A DNA stretch of 42,157 bases from MGML01 sp964493985. GTDB lineage: Bacteria; Chloroflexota; Dehalococcoidia; Dehalococcoidales; UBA2162. The notes beneath the pieces are model-generated. The model was not told the DNA's origin, did not search any database, and was given only the letters and a program-made list of their open reading frames with translations. The translations under genes and the position numbers were made by a program. Position 1 is the first letter of the stretch, and each line of letters begins with the position of its first letter. This document shows positions 24,888 to 33,764 of the stretch, piece after piece. Where the stretch lies: contig CAZBQL010000017.1 of assembly GCA_964493985.1 (NCBI GenBank), positions 1-42,157 on the forward strand, written 5' to 3'.

Positions 24888-25939
24888 AAGGCTTTCCTCC
24901 TGATACCGAGGATTCCGATTGCAAAGACGATAACACTGAAAACCAGCATAATGATAATGTTTGTCCAGATATCTCCCCAGCCTGCATTAAAGCTGGCAGC
25001 ACGATGGACCATATCTACCAGATAGTAAGATGGTATGAATTTAATCCAGCCGGTTACGGCACCGGGGAACATGACCCCGAATCCAGGAATTATAAGGATA
25101 ATGAATAAAATCATTCCCCAGGCAAGGACTGACATAAAGTCTCTTGCCAACGAGCCGATGAGGAAGCCTACGGCAGTCGTCATAATTGAGCCAAGAAGGA
25201 GGGCCAGGATGATGATTATCGGCTGCTGGTTAAGTCCTCCTACGATTGCCATAAATACCACGCCCTCGAAAAAAGCCAGCCCGATGCCAAATAATCCTTT
25301 GCCGATGAATAATTCTCTGATTGATAAGGGAGTGACCAGCAAAGCACGAACGGTACCTTTTTCGAGTTCATCGGCAATGAGATTTGCCAGCCCGAAGGTC
25401 TCGAACATGATGAGGAATATTGCCAGAAGAGGGCGTATTCTATCACTCGGTGGTACCTGCATACCGGCCATATCGTTGCCTATAACTTGCTCGTTGATGC
25501 CAACATTAAGTGGTTGACCGGCGATCCGATAAGCCAGTTCTCTAATGATTGCGCTGACACTGTCCTTAATTTCCTGCGGAACATCGGAAGCAACATAAAG
25601 ATTAATTTCAGGAGTACCTCCCGAGACCAAAGTCTGCATGAAATCACTCGAAAGAACGATTCCAGCCGTGTAATTGCCTGCAATAACTCCTTCACTGAGT
25701 ATTTCATCGGATTCAACACGGATGAACTCCAGACCTTCAACTTCGATCTGAGTAAAGCCGGGAATATCTACAGGAGAGTAAACGCCTATTTCAAGCGTCT
25801 CATCTATGGATCTTGGCAACAGGAAATAAAAGCCTATGTAAACAATTATCCCGATTACCGTGATTACCGCGATAAAACGGTTTCTGAAAAAGAGAGAAAA
25901 ATCTTTAGCTATGAGGGCTTGGATACGTCCCCAGTTCAT
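24884..25939 (-). CDS. ABC-2 type transporter permease (first)
   Basis: The 351-residue permease has the same layout as its neighbour: helix near the N-terminus (FIAVITVIGIIVYIGFYFLL), a large outer loop, and a C-terminal bundle with LIADELEKGTVRALLVTPLS as the likely contact with the ATPase. The two permeases probably make a heterodimer. Its ATG overlaps the ATPase stop by 4 bases, and its own stop overlaps the next gene. Confidence 0.9.
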   Translation of the reverse strand: MNWGRIQALIAKDFSLFFRNRFIAVITVIGIIVYIGFYFLLPRSIDETLEIGVYSPVDIPGFTQIEVEGLEFIRVESDEILSEGVIAGNYTAGIVLSSDFMQTLVSGGTPEINLYVASDVPQEIKDSVSAIIRELAYRIAGQPLNVGINEQVIGNDMAGMQVPPSDRIRPLLAIFLIMFETFGLANLIADELEKGTVRALLVTPLSIRELFIGKGLFGIGLAFFEGVVFMAIVGGLNQQPIIIILALLLGSIMTTAVGFLIGSLARDFMSVLAWGMILFIILIIPGFGVMFPGAVTGWIKFIPSYYLVDMVHRAASFNAGWGDIWTNIIIMLVFSVIVFAIGILGIRRKAL

Positions 25940-26802
25940 TCTATAAGCCCTCGCCCTGTTATTTTAATAAATATATCTTCAAGGGTTGCTTCTTCACTAT
26001 GAACAGTAATTACATTTTCTTTACTGAACAACTCACGGACCGCGTCTGGCGTGCTGGCATTGTCCATCTCAATTTCCCGTTCTTCAATTCTATCGCCTTC
26101 CACGGCGACACTGGCTTTCAATGCCCTTTTTCCGTACTTTTGTTTCAGATTCATCGGAGTATCGAGAGCGACGATATGTCCCTGGTTCATGAAAGCAACG
26201 CGATTTGATAGCTTATCTGCTTCGAACATGTCATGTGTGGTAAGAAATACTGTAGCTCCTCGGTCACGTTCCTCAAGAATTATATCCAGGATCGCCTCGG
26301 ATGAAGTAGGATCGAGTCCGGCGGTCGGTTCGTCGAGGAAGAGGATTCGGGGACGGTTGACCATCGAACGAGCGACCATCAACCTCTGCTTCATTCCTTT
26401 CGAGTATGTTTCTACCCTGTCCTTGCCTCGCCCGGCAAGACCGACTCTTACCAGAGATTTTTCAGCATCGAAATCCTTAACTCCGAAAAGTTTAGCAAAA
26501 AGATTAAGGTTTTCAATTGCGCTCATTTTCTCGTATAAATTGGTAGTTTCGAAGCAAACACCTATATCACCCTGGATTTCCTCAACATGTTTTGCCACAT
26601 CTTTTCCCAGCAGCCTGGCGGTACCTTCTCTGGGTTTTAGTTGACCGGTTAGCATCTTTACGGTGGTGGTCTTCCCGGCACCGTTCGGTCCGAGAAATCC
26701 CAATATCTCCCCTTCATCGATACTGAAATTTATATGATCGACAGCTACAAGTTCGCCATAAATATAGGTCAAATTTTCGGCAACTATCGCTTTCTCTGCC
26801 AT
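25936..26802 (-). CDS. ABC transporter ATP-binding protein
   Basis: The 288-residue ATPase shows Walker A GPNGAGKTT (38-46), signature YSKGMKQR, Walker B RILFLDEPTAGLDP, and an H-loop histidine (TTHDMFEAD). The C-terminal extension is like that of CcmA/DrrA-type drug-export ATPases. It begins the ATPase-permease-permease operon, with 4-base overlaps throughout, and lies opposite a TetR gene 290 bases away. It works at the inner face of the membrane. Confidence 0.95.
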   Translation of the reverse strand: MAEKAIVAENLTYIYGELVAVDHINFSIDEGEILGFLGPNGAGKTTTVKMLTGQLKPREGTARLLGKDVAKHVEEIQGDIGVCFETTNLYEKMSAIENLNLFAKLFGVKDFDAEKSLVRVGLAGRGKDRVETYSKGMKQRLMVARSMVNRPRILFLDEPTAGLDPTSSEAILDIILEERDRGATVFLTTHDMFEADKLSNRVAFMNQGHIVALDTPMNLKQKYGKRALKASVAVEGDRIEEREIEMDNASTPDAVRELFSKENVITVHSEEATLEDIFIKITGRGLIE

Positions 26803-26961
26803 GTTTATGTTTTTCCCCTTTCCATTGACATATCTTCATTTATAACACATTTTTAAAAGTATGTACGCCTTGTATAGTCACAGTCATTTTTCCCTTTCTC
26901 AATCCAGTGTGTTTTTAGAAACGGTCAGCAGTTAATCAACAAAAGGAGGTGGAAGGAAAAT

Positions 26962-26988
26962 ATGGAGGACAATGTATTTAAAAATTGA
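26962..26988 (+). other. Mini-ORF with strong SD in the TetR/ABC intergenic region
   Basis: AAGGAGGT (26943-26950) is followed 11 nt later by ATG and an 8-codon frame (MEDNVFKN). A second frame (14 codons) starts at 26972 close behind GGAGGA. Either could be a leader ORF or the remnant of a decayed gene. There is no support beyond the SD. Confidence 0.25.
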
Positions 26989-26993
26989 AGTAA

Positions 26994-27012
26994 ATGTATT
27001 CATTAAATACAT
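26994..27012. promoter_or_regulatory. Operator-like palindrome (ATGTATT-5-AATACAT)
   Basis: ATGTATT (26994-27000) and AATACAT (27006-27012) form a perfect 7-bp dyad with a 5-nt spacer. A direct copy of AATGTATT lies 22 bp upstream at 26971, two helical turns away. Its position between the divergent ABC operon and tetR fits a TetR operator. Confidence 0.55.
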
Positions 27013-27028
27013 ATAATACAAGTTAGAT

Positions 27029-27058
27029 TTGACTTTGTCAATACTTTTTGTATATAAT
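27029..27058 (+). promoter_or_regulatory. Promoter of the tetR gene
   Basis: TTGACT (27029-27034) and TATAAT (27053-27058) are separated by 18 nt. The start site would be near 27065, giving a leader of about 28 nt to the ATG at 27093. Confidence 0.58.
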
Positions 27059-27077
27059 TACTACAAATAATACAAAA
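27046..27077. promoter_or_regulatory. Second operator-like dyad overlapping the tetR -10 region
   Basis: TTTTGTAT (27046-27053) and ATACAAAA (27070-27077) are perfect 8-bp inverted repeats across 16 nt. They share the TGTAT/ATACA core with the upstream palindrome and cover the -10 and start site, as expected for autoregulation. Confidence 0.48.
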
Positions 27078-27092
27078 TGTGGTTGGTAAAAT

Positions 27093-27713
27093 ATGGACGG
27101 ATTCGAAAGAAGAAAAGAACAGAAGAAAGAAAGCATAATCAGGGCGGCGCTTGACCTTTTTATGCAGCACGGCTTTAAAAAAGTGAGTGTAAATGATGTA
27201 GCAGTTAAGGCAAATGTCTCACCGGTTACCATATATAATCATTATGGTAACAAGGATAATCTTGTCTATGAAGTAATCAGGTATCAATTGAGATCGATGA
27301 TGGAGTACTACAAGAAAATCATTTATGGTGACGGAACATTTCCTGACAAAATTAAAGAGATAGTATTCACAAAAGTTGAAGTTGCTTCGCAATTCAGAGG
27401 AGAACTTGCCCCTGCAGCTTTCCGTGATAACAGCTTTTACAGGCAACCCATATACGAAGAATTCGAACGAGAAGCGGTGAATATGACATTAGACCTGTTT
27501 AAAGAAGGGAAAAGAGAAGGTTATATTGGAAAAGATATTTCAGAACAGACACTGATCATATATCTTGATATTTTAAAAAGTGGAATATCTTCGAGTACGA
27601 GGCTATACGCCGACGAGGAGTCATATCCCAGGATTGTCCGCGAACTTAACGAATTATTCCTTTATGGACTCGTTGATACGGGAGATAGACCCGAGTTAAA
27701 TAACAAGAAATAA
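27093..27713 (+). CDS. TetR/AcrR family transcriptional regulator
   Basis: The 206-residue protein has an N-terminal TetR helix-turn-helix (IIRAALDLFMQHGFKKVSV, then VAVKANVSPVTIYNHYGNKD at about 36-55) and a helical ligand domain. TetR proteins usually repress a divergent efflux gene and themselves until a ligand binds. The ABC exporter operon starts 290 bases away on the other strand, and two related dyads lie between them. The start ATG at 27093 has only a weak SD (TTGGTAA). Confidence 0.93.
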   Translation: MDGFERRKEQKKESIIRAALDLFMQHGFKKVSVNDVAVKANVSPVTIYNHYGNKDNLVYEVIRYQLRSMMEYYKKIIYGDGTFPDKIKEIVFTKVEVASQFRGELAPAAFRDNSFYRQPIYEEFEREAVNMTLDLFKEGKREGYIGKDISEQTLIIYLDILKSGISSSTRLYADEESYPRIVRELNELFLYGLVDTGDRPELNNKK

Positions 27714-27781
27714 TCAAAAACCCACACTTTCATGCTTTTTTTACTAGCACCTATCAATTAGATAAATGATTCCCGGTGTGT

Positions 27782-27810
27782 TTGTGATTTTAATAATAAT
27801 CATTTATAAT
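27782..27810 (+). promoter_or_regulatory. Promoter of the MFS gene
   Basis: TTGTGA (27782-27787) and a perfect TATAAT (27805-27810) with 17 nt between them, about 64 bases before the proposed start. Confidence 0.5.
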
Positions 27811-27873
27811 CTCTGGTAATCCATACCGGAAATATACGGTTCATTCGCATGGGTTGATATAGATGGTAGAGTA

Positions 27874-29121
27874 TTGCACCCTGTGATTTCCCGAAAGGAT
27901 ACTGCCATAATAGAAAAGAAAAAGAGATCATTTCTTTTCACTTCGCTACCATTTTTTATCGTGGCGCATTGCGTCCATCATTTATTAACGGCTTTACCTT
28001 CCCCTCTTTTAGTTTATATTCAAGAAGAATTTAACCTGACTTATATCCGGGCATCATTCGTGACCACATCCTTTGCCCTGGCAAACGGAGCGGGGCAACT
28101 ACCGGCAGGTTTTCTGGCTGACCGAATAGGACCGCGGATACTGATTACCATTGGTATCCTTGGCGTCGCCATAGCAGGTGTACTGGTAGGATTATCTCAG
28201 ACCTTTGTTATGCTACTGGTGTGCCTGGTTATAATGGGACTGCTTGCCGGTGGCTACCACCCCGCTGCTACACCGCTTATATCTAAGTCGATTCCCGAAC
28301 AGCAGCGGGGCAGGGCTCTAGGATTTCACCTGATAGGAGGGAACACAAGCTTCTTCCTTGGCCCGATCATCGCCGGGGCAACGGCAAGCGTCTGGGGATG
28401 GAGAGGTTCCTTCCTCTGGCTGGCAGCACCGACTGCTCTATTCGGAATATATTTTTACTGGTACCTGCGACGATATGACGTAAAAAAACAGGTCGCAGAT
28501 GCGGAGAAATCGACAGAGGTTGAGGAGACTCCGCCCGCGCCGGGTAGTAAGAGACGCCTGATCGCTTTCCTGATTATGAGTGTCCTTGGCGGAGGAGCCG
28601 GGATGTCTATTATAGCCTTCCTTACCCTTTATGCCAGAGATATTTTAGGTGCCAGTGATCAGACGGCAGCTTCACTGCTTTCGATAGTTTTCTTCTCAGG
28701 ACTTTGGGCAGGTCCGGTTGGCGGGTATCTTTCTGATAGATTCGGCAGTATACCTATTATTATAGTAACAAGCCTGCTGAGTGGTGTCCTGGTATATCTT
28801 GTGCAATTTCCCTCCCTGGGATTTGGGTTCTACGCAGTCCTGTTTATTATGGGAGTAAATAATGCATTCAGGATGCCGGTGTCAGAGGTATTTATAATGG
28901 CGCAGGCGTCGGCGAAACACCGTTCTACTATATACGGGGTATATTATTTCACCATGCAATATACAGGGGCGGTATTCGCGCCGATAATGGGTTGGATCCT
29001 GGATAATTATAGTTTTCAGGTATGTTTCAATATAGCCGCTCTGACTTCTGTAGCGGTAACTCTGGCCTGCATATATTTCCTTAGAGGTGGGAAACAAAGC
29101 ACAGTTAATATCGATGATTAA
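27874..29121 (+). CDS. Major facilitator superfamily transporter
   Basis: This 415-residue protein has about 12 hydrophobic segments in two halves, joined by a charged loop at about 205-230 (KKQVADAEKSTEVEETPPAPG). MFS motif A is visible as GFLADRIGPR in the loop between helices 2 and 3, and a related GYLSDRFGS lies in the second half. It resembles sugar-phosphate/organic-anion antiporters of the NarK/FSR-like kind, but the substrate cannot be told. The TTG start at 27874 is uncertain, with no strong SD. A GTG at 27883 in the same frame is possible. A strong terminator follows the stop. Confidence 0.88.
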   Translation: MHPVISRKDTAIIEKKKRSFLFTSLPFFIVAHCVHHLLTALPSPLLVYIQEEFNLTYIRASFVTTSFALANGAGQLPAGFLADRIGPRILITIGILGVAIAGVLVGLSQTFVMLLVCLVIMGLLAGGYHPAATPLISKSIPEQQRGRALGFHLIGGNTSFFLGPIIAGATASVWGWRGSFLWLAAPTALFGIYFYWYLRRYDVKKQVADAEKSTEVEETPPAPGSKRRLIAFLIMSVLGGGAGMSIIAFLTLYARDILGASDQTAASLLSIVFFSGLWAGPVGGYLSDRFGSIPIIIVTSLLSGVLVYLVQFPSLGFGFYAVLFIMGVNNAFRMPVSEVFIMAQASAKHRSTIYGVYYFTMQYTGAVFAPIMGWILDNYSFQVCFNIAALTSVAVTLACIYFLRGGKQSTVNIDD

Positions 29122-29122
29122 A

Positions 29123-29166
29123 AAAAACATACATAGGTCGATTAGCTCGAACCTATGTATGTTTTT
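29123..29166. terminator. Bidirectional rho-independent terminator
   Basis: AAAAACATACATAGGT pairs with ACCTATGTATGTTTTT, with extra CGA/TCG pairs inside. It lies between the MFS gene end (29121) and the convergent zinc-ribbon gene end (29180), with A and T runs on the two sides. Confidence 0.92.
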
Positions 29167-29179
29167 CTTTTGTTCCGAT

Positions 29180-29491
29180 TTAATTTTCGGCTTTGATCTT
29201 ATTGTAGCAGTCGCTGCAATAGACAGGTCGATCCTCACGAGGCTCGAAAGGTACTTCGGTTTCAACCCCGCATTGGGCGCAAATTACCGGGAACATTTTT
29301 CTCGGTGTTCTGTATCCACCGCCGTATCCACCATCGCCATAACGTTGTGCTTTTCTTGCCCTTCGGCATTCAGGGCACCGTTTAGGCTCATTCTGGAAAC
29401 CACGGGAGGCGTAAAACTCCTGCTCTCCGGCGGTGAAGGTGAAGTCCTGACCGCAGTCTGAGCATTGGAGTACTTTATCCTCGAAGCTCAA
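29180..29491 (-). CDS. Zinc-ribbon domain protein
   Basis: The 103-residue protein carries two zinc ribbons. The first is CSDCGQDFTFTAGEQ followed by CPECR; the second is CAQCGVETEVPFEP followed by CSDCY. A Gly/Tyr/Arg-rich linker (RYGDGGYGGGYRTPRK) joins them. This family is common in Chloroflexota and related phyla, usually without a known function, and resembles general nucleic-acid or protein-binding ribbons. I chose TTG at 29491: AGGAGG (29499-29504) sits 7 nt upstream and family members start MSFEDK. The in-frame ATG at 29536 would add 15 residues that contain the SD itself. Confidence 0.82.
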   Translation of the reverse strand: MSFEDKVLQCSDCGQDFTFTAGEQEFYASRGFQNEPKRCPECRRARKAQRYGDGGYGGGYRTPRKMFPVICAQCGVETEVPFEPREDRPVYCSDCYNKIKAEN

Positions 29492-29666
29492 TGGATGACC
29501 TCCTCTCTTCAAAAATTTGGTTAGAGTCTTGGCCATCCAATACCTGATATATTTGCATGTATTGAAGAGTATTTGACAACCTGATACTAAACCTTAGAGA
29601 TATTATACGCAAAACATATTTGTTATGCAATATATAAAAATAAGTTTGTCCAGGGAACTTTCGACT

Positions 29667-29903
29667 CTATTCCAGTTCTTTGGCGGAAGCTGGCCTTGAG
29701 ACAATTACCATAGAAATTATGTCTTTTCCCCGTGAACTAACACCACTGTGTTTATATATGATGTCTTCAATGACAATATTATCCGGCTGTGCTTTCAGCC
29801 ATGAATTAACACCTTCCTGGAAATCTACAACATCATTGTTATATTCGGAACTGGTAAATAACATCACTTCGGTGTTGATAGCCCTTAGAGCTTTGCTGTA
29901 CAT
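29667..29903 (-). CDS. Small conserved-looking hypothetical protein
   Basis: The 78-residue protein (MYSKALRAINTEVMLF...) starts at ATG 29903 with AGGAGGAG 6-8 nt upstream, so it is very probably translated. An in-frame upstream ATG at 29987 lacks such support. Visible features are a mixed alpha/beta pattern with VNSWLKAQPDNIVIEDIIYK in the middle and a C-terminal IISMVIVSRP strand, like small cytoplasmic alpha/beta proteins of unknown role. No signal peptide, membrane segment or cysteine is seen. I do not recognise a named family. Confidence 0.68.
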   Translation of the reverse strand: MYSKALRAINTEVMLFTSSEYNNDVVDFQEGVNSWLKAQPDNIVIEDIIYKHSGVSSRGKDIISMVIVSRPASAKELE

Positions 29904-30022
29904 ATTTCTCCTCCTGTATGCAGAAAAATATCTTGGAATTTTGAGTTTAGTTTCTGGCGATAAGAATGTCAAGAGGTGAACAGCCATTTGTTGATGTTCT
30001 ATTTTGTCACCAGATAAGTGTT

Positions 30023-30050
30023 CAGGGGCTTCTTATTAGTGAAGCCCCTG
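30023..30050. terminator. Hairpin terminator downstream of the serpin gene
   Basis: CAGGGGCTTC (30023-30032) pairs perfectly with GAAGCCCCTG (30041-30050). On the plus strand it is followed by ATTTTGCTTCTTT. On the minus strand, where the serpin gene ends at 30102, the T-run is weak. Confidence 0.65.
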
Positions 30051-30101
30051 ATTTTGCTTCTTTGTGGTAATCCGGTATCTTATAATAGTCTACTTGACAT
30101 A

Positions 30102-31382
30102 TTATTCAACCGGATTCATAACGCGTCCGACGAAGAGGATCGTACCGGTTTCGATGTCGCGAATTAAGAATATGAACGGATGATCGATGGTAACGTTCAC
30201 CGGTTCCGCCGGCATCGATGTAAGTTTCATGTCGACTGCGGTCGCTGCGGCTGCTTCCGTACCCGCTTCATCTACCGATACGAACGCCTTGTGTATAACC
30301 TGGTCTATATACAGGTCCTTCCCACCGGTCATCCCCGAGAAATCAGCACTGGGGCTGAATGCGACAGGCATACCCATTCTGGAGAGTGTATCCTTCATCT
30401 TAAATTCCGATTCGAATTCAAATTTAGGCATAGCTAATGCGACCTGTGTATACTGCAAACGGTTGATAATTTCGTTGGTAATTTCTACATTTAGCTGGTC
30501 TTCAAAGGAATCGTACTCTCCGGGATCAGGCAACAGGATAACCATAGAGAGTTCACCGCCATCATATTGCAGTTCAACCGCCTGGTAGCCGTCCCCGGTC
30601 GTGTATCCAAAGGATTCTGTCTGTCTCATCATTGGAACGTTTATGTCTTGACCATTCAGCAGGTAAAATGCGCTGTCTGAAGTCATACTCTTTTCGAACC
30701 GGTACTGCCAGGCTGCGTTGAAATAGATGGCGTTAGTGAGTACCAGCCGCGTAGCCGCATCCAGTTGCCCCTGGGGGATAAGGTCCTGAATACGCCCTTC
30801 CGTTTCATCGCTGACCCAGTTATTGATGGTAATACGTGACTTTTCTGTCTCGTCGATGAAATCAAGTAGTCTTAAACCCGCTCCGTAGTTTTCCGCCAGA
30901 GTATCGAGGAATTCCGGAAGGAAAGTGAAATCTTTCTGACCCCAGATAGCGTTTACGATATTGAGACGGAAGCCTTCATCATCTTTTCCCCTGGCTCCTT
31001 CACCTCGTTTGGCAAGTTCCATATCAAGGTAATTAAAGGCAGGATGGAGATTGTCCTGTGACAGATTGTAATGAAGTGTATCTGCCATTTGCTGTTCTGT
31101 CTCACCCCGGGCTCCGGCATAGGTCATCGCCAGGGCGAGTGAAATACTGTAAGGCGAATAAAACATGTTCCCATCTTCACTTTTAAGTTCCTGGAACAGG
31201 TCGAATGAAAAGGCTGTATTGCCATCAACCAGAGTGGCTACGTCAGCAGGACTGACGTCAGGGGATTTTATCCTTTCTTTGTCGGATTCAATCAATCCGG
31301 CTGATGCAGTGCCGGTGCAGCCCGTTAACGGCAGAACAAGTGATAAAGTAATCAGTAAGGATACCAGCGTTTTTTTCATCAT
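30102..31382 (-). CDS. Serpin (serine protease inhibitor) lipoprotein
   Basis: The 426-residue protein has a lipoprotein signal (MMKKTL to LTGC, lipid on C22) followed by a full serpin fold (NMFYSPYSISLALAMTYAGARG, LVLTNAIYFNAAWQ, DHPFIFLIRD). The reactive-centre loop is visible. The hinge EAGTEAAAAT starts at P17 (E372) and has the small residues needed for loop insertion, so it is likely an inhibitor. Aligning with alpha-1-antitrypsin puts P2-P1 at Leu-Thr388 and P1' at Ser389. It would sit on the outer surface and protect the cell from a protease. It probably has its own transcription unit, with a hairpin after its stop. Confidence 0.93.
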   Translation of the reverse strand: MMKKTLVSLLITLSLVLPLTGCTGTASAGLIESDKERIKSPDVSPADVATLVDGNTAFSFDLFQELKSEDGNMFYSPYSISLALAMTYAGARGETEQQMADTLHYNLSQDNLHPAFNYLDMELAKRGEGARGKDDEGFRLNIVNAIWGQKDFTFLPEFLDTLAENYGAGLRLLDFIDETEKSRITINNWVSDETEGRIQDLIPQGQLDAATRLVLTNAIYFNAAWQYRFEKSMTSDSAFYLLNGQDINVPMMRQTESFGYTTGDGYQAVELQYDGGELSMVILLPDPGEYDSFEDQLNVEITNEIINRLQYTQVALAMPKFEFESEFKMKDTLSRMGMPVAFSPSADFSGMTGGKDLYIDQVIHKAFVSVDEAGTEAAAATAVDMKLTSMPAEPVNVTIDHPFIFLIRDIETGTILFVGRVMNPVE

Positions 31383-31723
31383 GCTTCCTCCGGCTTTTAT
31401 GTATTCACCAATTATAACGTATAGAACCAGTTTTAGTTAGGATGATGATCAAAATACAGAAATGAAAACAGGTACCTTTTGAAAAATGAATTACCTTATG
31501 GAGAAAAGACGCCGGATAATTAAGAGAGCCGGAGGAATAAGCAATGACATAAAAAGTATTGTACTTAGGCTTGCTCCGCGCAGTGTGCCGTCAGTGCAAT
31601 GACATTCCCTGAAATAAGATAGAATACGGTATCTTTTTAGAAAACACTTCAACAGATCATAAACACTTAAATCTGCGTATGTTCAATATCGCAGGTACTC
31701 GACTTTTAAATACGCCAGGAATA
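31383..31723. other. Non-coding stretch between tatA and the serpin gene
   Basis: This 341-base stretch lies downstream of tatA and upstream of the serpin start on the minus strand. I find no convincing gene. A 34-codon plus-strand frame (31498-31602) lacks an SD. No clear terminator or riboswitch is visible; the serpin promoter should lie near 31390-31470. Confidence 0.45.
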
Positions 31724-31945
31724 TTATGATACTTTTTTGTCGGATGTCTTTAAGTGTTTTTTACCGTGCATTGTGCGGTTATCGATTATTTTTTCTTTTT
31801 CGGAGGAATCATCCCGCAATGATTTTTTAAACTCGTATATTGCCCGGCCTATTGATTTCCCTGCCTCGGGTAATTTACCCACTCCAAAGACAAAGAGTAC
31901 AACAACAAGTACAAGTACAATTTCCCATGGTCCCAGACGAGACAA
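31724..31945 (-). CDS. tatA: Twin-arginine translocase subunit TatA/TatB family
   Basis: The 73-residue protein has one N-terminal membrane helix (WEIVLVLVVVLFVFG), then the FG-x-GKLPEAGKSIGRA hinge and an amphipathic helix (IYEFKKSLRD), with a charged tail. It forms the Tat pore that exports folded, often cofactor-bearing proteins. The start is TTG at 31945 with GGAG about 11 nt upstream. It lies 51 bases after the ClC gene on the same strand. No tatC is in the window. Confidence 0.9.
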   Translation of the reverse strand: MSRLGPWEIVLVLVVVLFVFGVGKLPEAGKSIGRAIYEFKKSLRDDSSEKEKIIDNRTMHGKKHLKTSDKKVS

Positions 31946-31996
31946 CGCTTCTTTAACTCCTATAACCTTGCATTATTTATATTAACAACGTGAAAA

Positions 31997-33745
31997 TTAT
32001 CGGGCTACAGTTCTCTTCATTTTCCTGAGAGTCCTGCGATAAGCTTTAATAATATCCTGACGATCCAGCAGACCGATAATATGATATCCGTCATTCTCGC
32101 TGACGACAGGTATCCGTCCGTATTCATCATCGGTAGCGCCGAGGATTCTTTCCAGGGACTGTTCCGGGTAAGCAACATACGGTGAACGGGTGGCAATCTC
32201 GGCAACAGTCAGTCCGTTTTCTTCTTCACCAAGGTGCCGTTCGACATCGGTAATCGTAACCATCCCGAAGAGCGAGTCTTTATCATCTACAACCGGGAAA
32301 CCGTGAGAGCCGGTCTTCTGGAATAAGTTCATTAGTTCTTTCACCTTCATTGTTGAAGGGACCGTCTGAAAATCAGTAGTCATCGCTTCCTTTGCCTTGA
32401 TCATTCTCATAACATCTGATACATCCTCACGGCCGATATCCACTCCACGTCGGATCAATTTTAATGTATATATAGACTCCCTGCTGAGATGTCTAGCAAG
32501 GACAGTACTAACACCAACTGAAATCATTACAGGAAGTATAATCGAGTAAGCTCCTGTCATCTCAAAAATGATGAGAATAGCCGAAAATGGCGCTCTTGCT
32601 GCTCCTGAAAAGACTGCAGCCATCGCAACCACGCCGTAAGCTGCGGGAGAAGCTGCGATGTCGGGGAAAAAGCTGTTCACTATCGTTCCGAAAGCCGTTC
32701 CCAGCATTGCTCCCAGGAACAGTGAAGGAGCGAATACGCCTCCGCTACCGCCGCTGCCGATGGTGATAGAGGTGGCTGCTATCTTCAATCCAAAAAGAAG
32801 CAACAATACGTTAAGTGCCAATTGCTCGGAAAGAGCACTCTGTATGCCTTCGTAGCCGACACCGAACAGGTCTTTGCTGTATAGCCCTATAACACCTATC
32901 AGCAAACCACCAACCACCGGTTTAAGATATTCGGGGAACTTGATTTTATCGAATATATCTTCGGACCAATATAGAATTTTAGTGAAGAAGACTCCGGTTA
33001 GAGCGGCAAGAATTCCAAGTATGGCATAAAATCCTATTTCCCACGGGCTACTAATTCTAAATTCCGGGACGATGAATGCCCTCGCTGTTCCGAGGAAACC
33101 ATGTGCGACATAGTCGGCAATAACTGAACTTATTACAACGTAAGACAGCCTGTGTGTCACGACACGACCGAGAATTACTTCCATAGCGAAAAGCACTCCG
33201 GCTATTGGGGCGTTGAAGGTCGCTGAAATCCCCCCGGCAGCCCCGCAGGCAACCATGGTAATAACGCTTTCTTCAGGTAGTTTAAACCATTGAGCGACAG
33301 TTGAACCTGCTGATGCACCGATTTGTACGATCGGTCCTTCACGCCCGACTGAGCCACCGCTGCCGATGCACAAGGCGGAAGCCAGAGACTTGATAATAGC
33401 CACACGTGGTCTTATCCTGCCTCCTTTCATGGCAACAGCTTCCATCACTTCAGGTACACCATGTCCTTTTGCTTCACGAGCAAGAAAGTATATTATTGGA
33501 CCTACAAGTAATCCGCCTGCCGCAGGTATTAGAATGATATACCAGTCACCCATAAACGAAAGAATGGTCCCGCCGCCGTCGAAGAATAGGGTCTGAAAAT
33601 TGTTGATCAGCCAGCGGAAAGCAACTGCTCCCAGTCCGGATACGACACCTATAAGAACGGACAGACCAAGGCCGGTTACTACTTCGGACGAGGTAAGGCG
33701 TGCTATTATCTTCTGTAATCGCGTATCAGCTGTTTCTTCAGTCAT
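31997..33745 (-). CDS. ClC family chloride channel/antiporter with CBS domain pair
   Basis: The 582-residue protein has a ClC membrane domain (to about 440) with GSGGSVGREGP (128-138; E136 is the gating glutamate), KGHGVPE (93-99) and GGSGGVFAPSLFLG. Two C-terminal CBS domains follow (AMTTDFQTVPSTMKVKELM and the last 60 residues). It passes chloride or swaps it for protons, gated by a nucleotide in the CBS pair. I start at ATG 33745. The open frame runs on through the gap but holds no other usable start before a stop once the duplicated 55 bp is merged. tatA follows at 51 bases. Confidence 0.9.
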   Translation of the reverse strand: MTEETADTRLQKIIARLTSSEVVTGLGLSVLIGVVSGLGAVAFRWLINNFQTLFFDGGGTILSFMGDWYIILIPAAGGLLVGPIIYFLAREAKGHGVPEVMEAVAMKGGRIRPRVAIIKSLASALCIGSGGSVGREGPIVQIGASAGSTVAQWFKLPEESVITMVACGAAGGISATFNAPIAGVLFAMEVILGRVVTHRLSYVVISSVIADYVAHGFLGTARAFIVPEFRISSPWEIGFYAILGILAALTGVFFTKILYWSEDIFDKIKFPEYLKPVVGGLLIGVIGLYSKDLFGVGYEGIQSALSEQLALNVLLLLFGLKIAATSITIGSGGSGGVFAPSLFLGAMLGTAFGTIVNSFFPDIAASPAAYGVVAMAAVFSGAARAPFSAILIIFEMTGAYSIILPVMISVGVSTVLARHLSRESIYTLKLIRRGVDIGREDVSDVMRMIKAKEAMTTDFQTVPSTMKVKELMNLFQKTGSHGFPVVDDKDSLFGMVTITDVERHLGEEENGLTVAEIATRSPYVAYPEQSLERILGATDDEYGRIPVVSENDGYHIIGLLDRQDIIKAYRRTLRKMKRTVAR

Positions 33746-33764
33746 AAGTTTCTGGTCTAGTATC

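Noticed and set aside
26051..26644. 197-residue plus-strand frame opposite the ABC ATPase
   Set aside because: The ATPase has all motifs on the other strand; the frame is serine/arginine-rich shadow sequence.
31498..31602. 34-codon basic plus-strand frame in the serpin/tatA gap
   Set aside because: No SD, no promoter of note and no similarity; kept only as a note.
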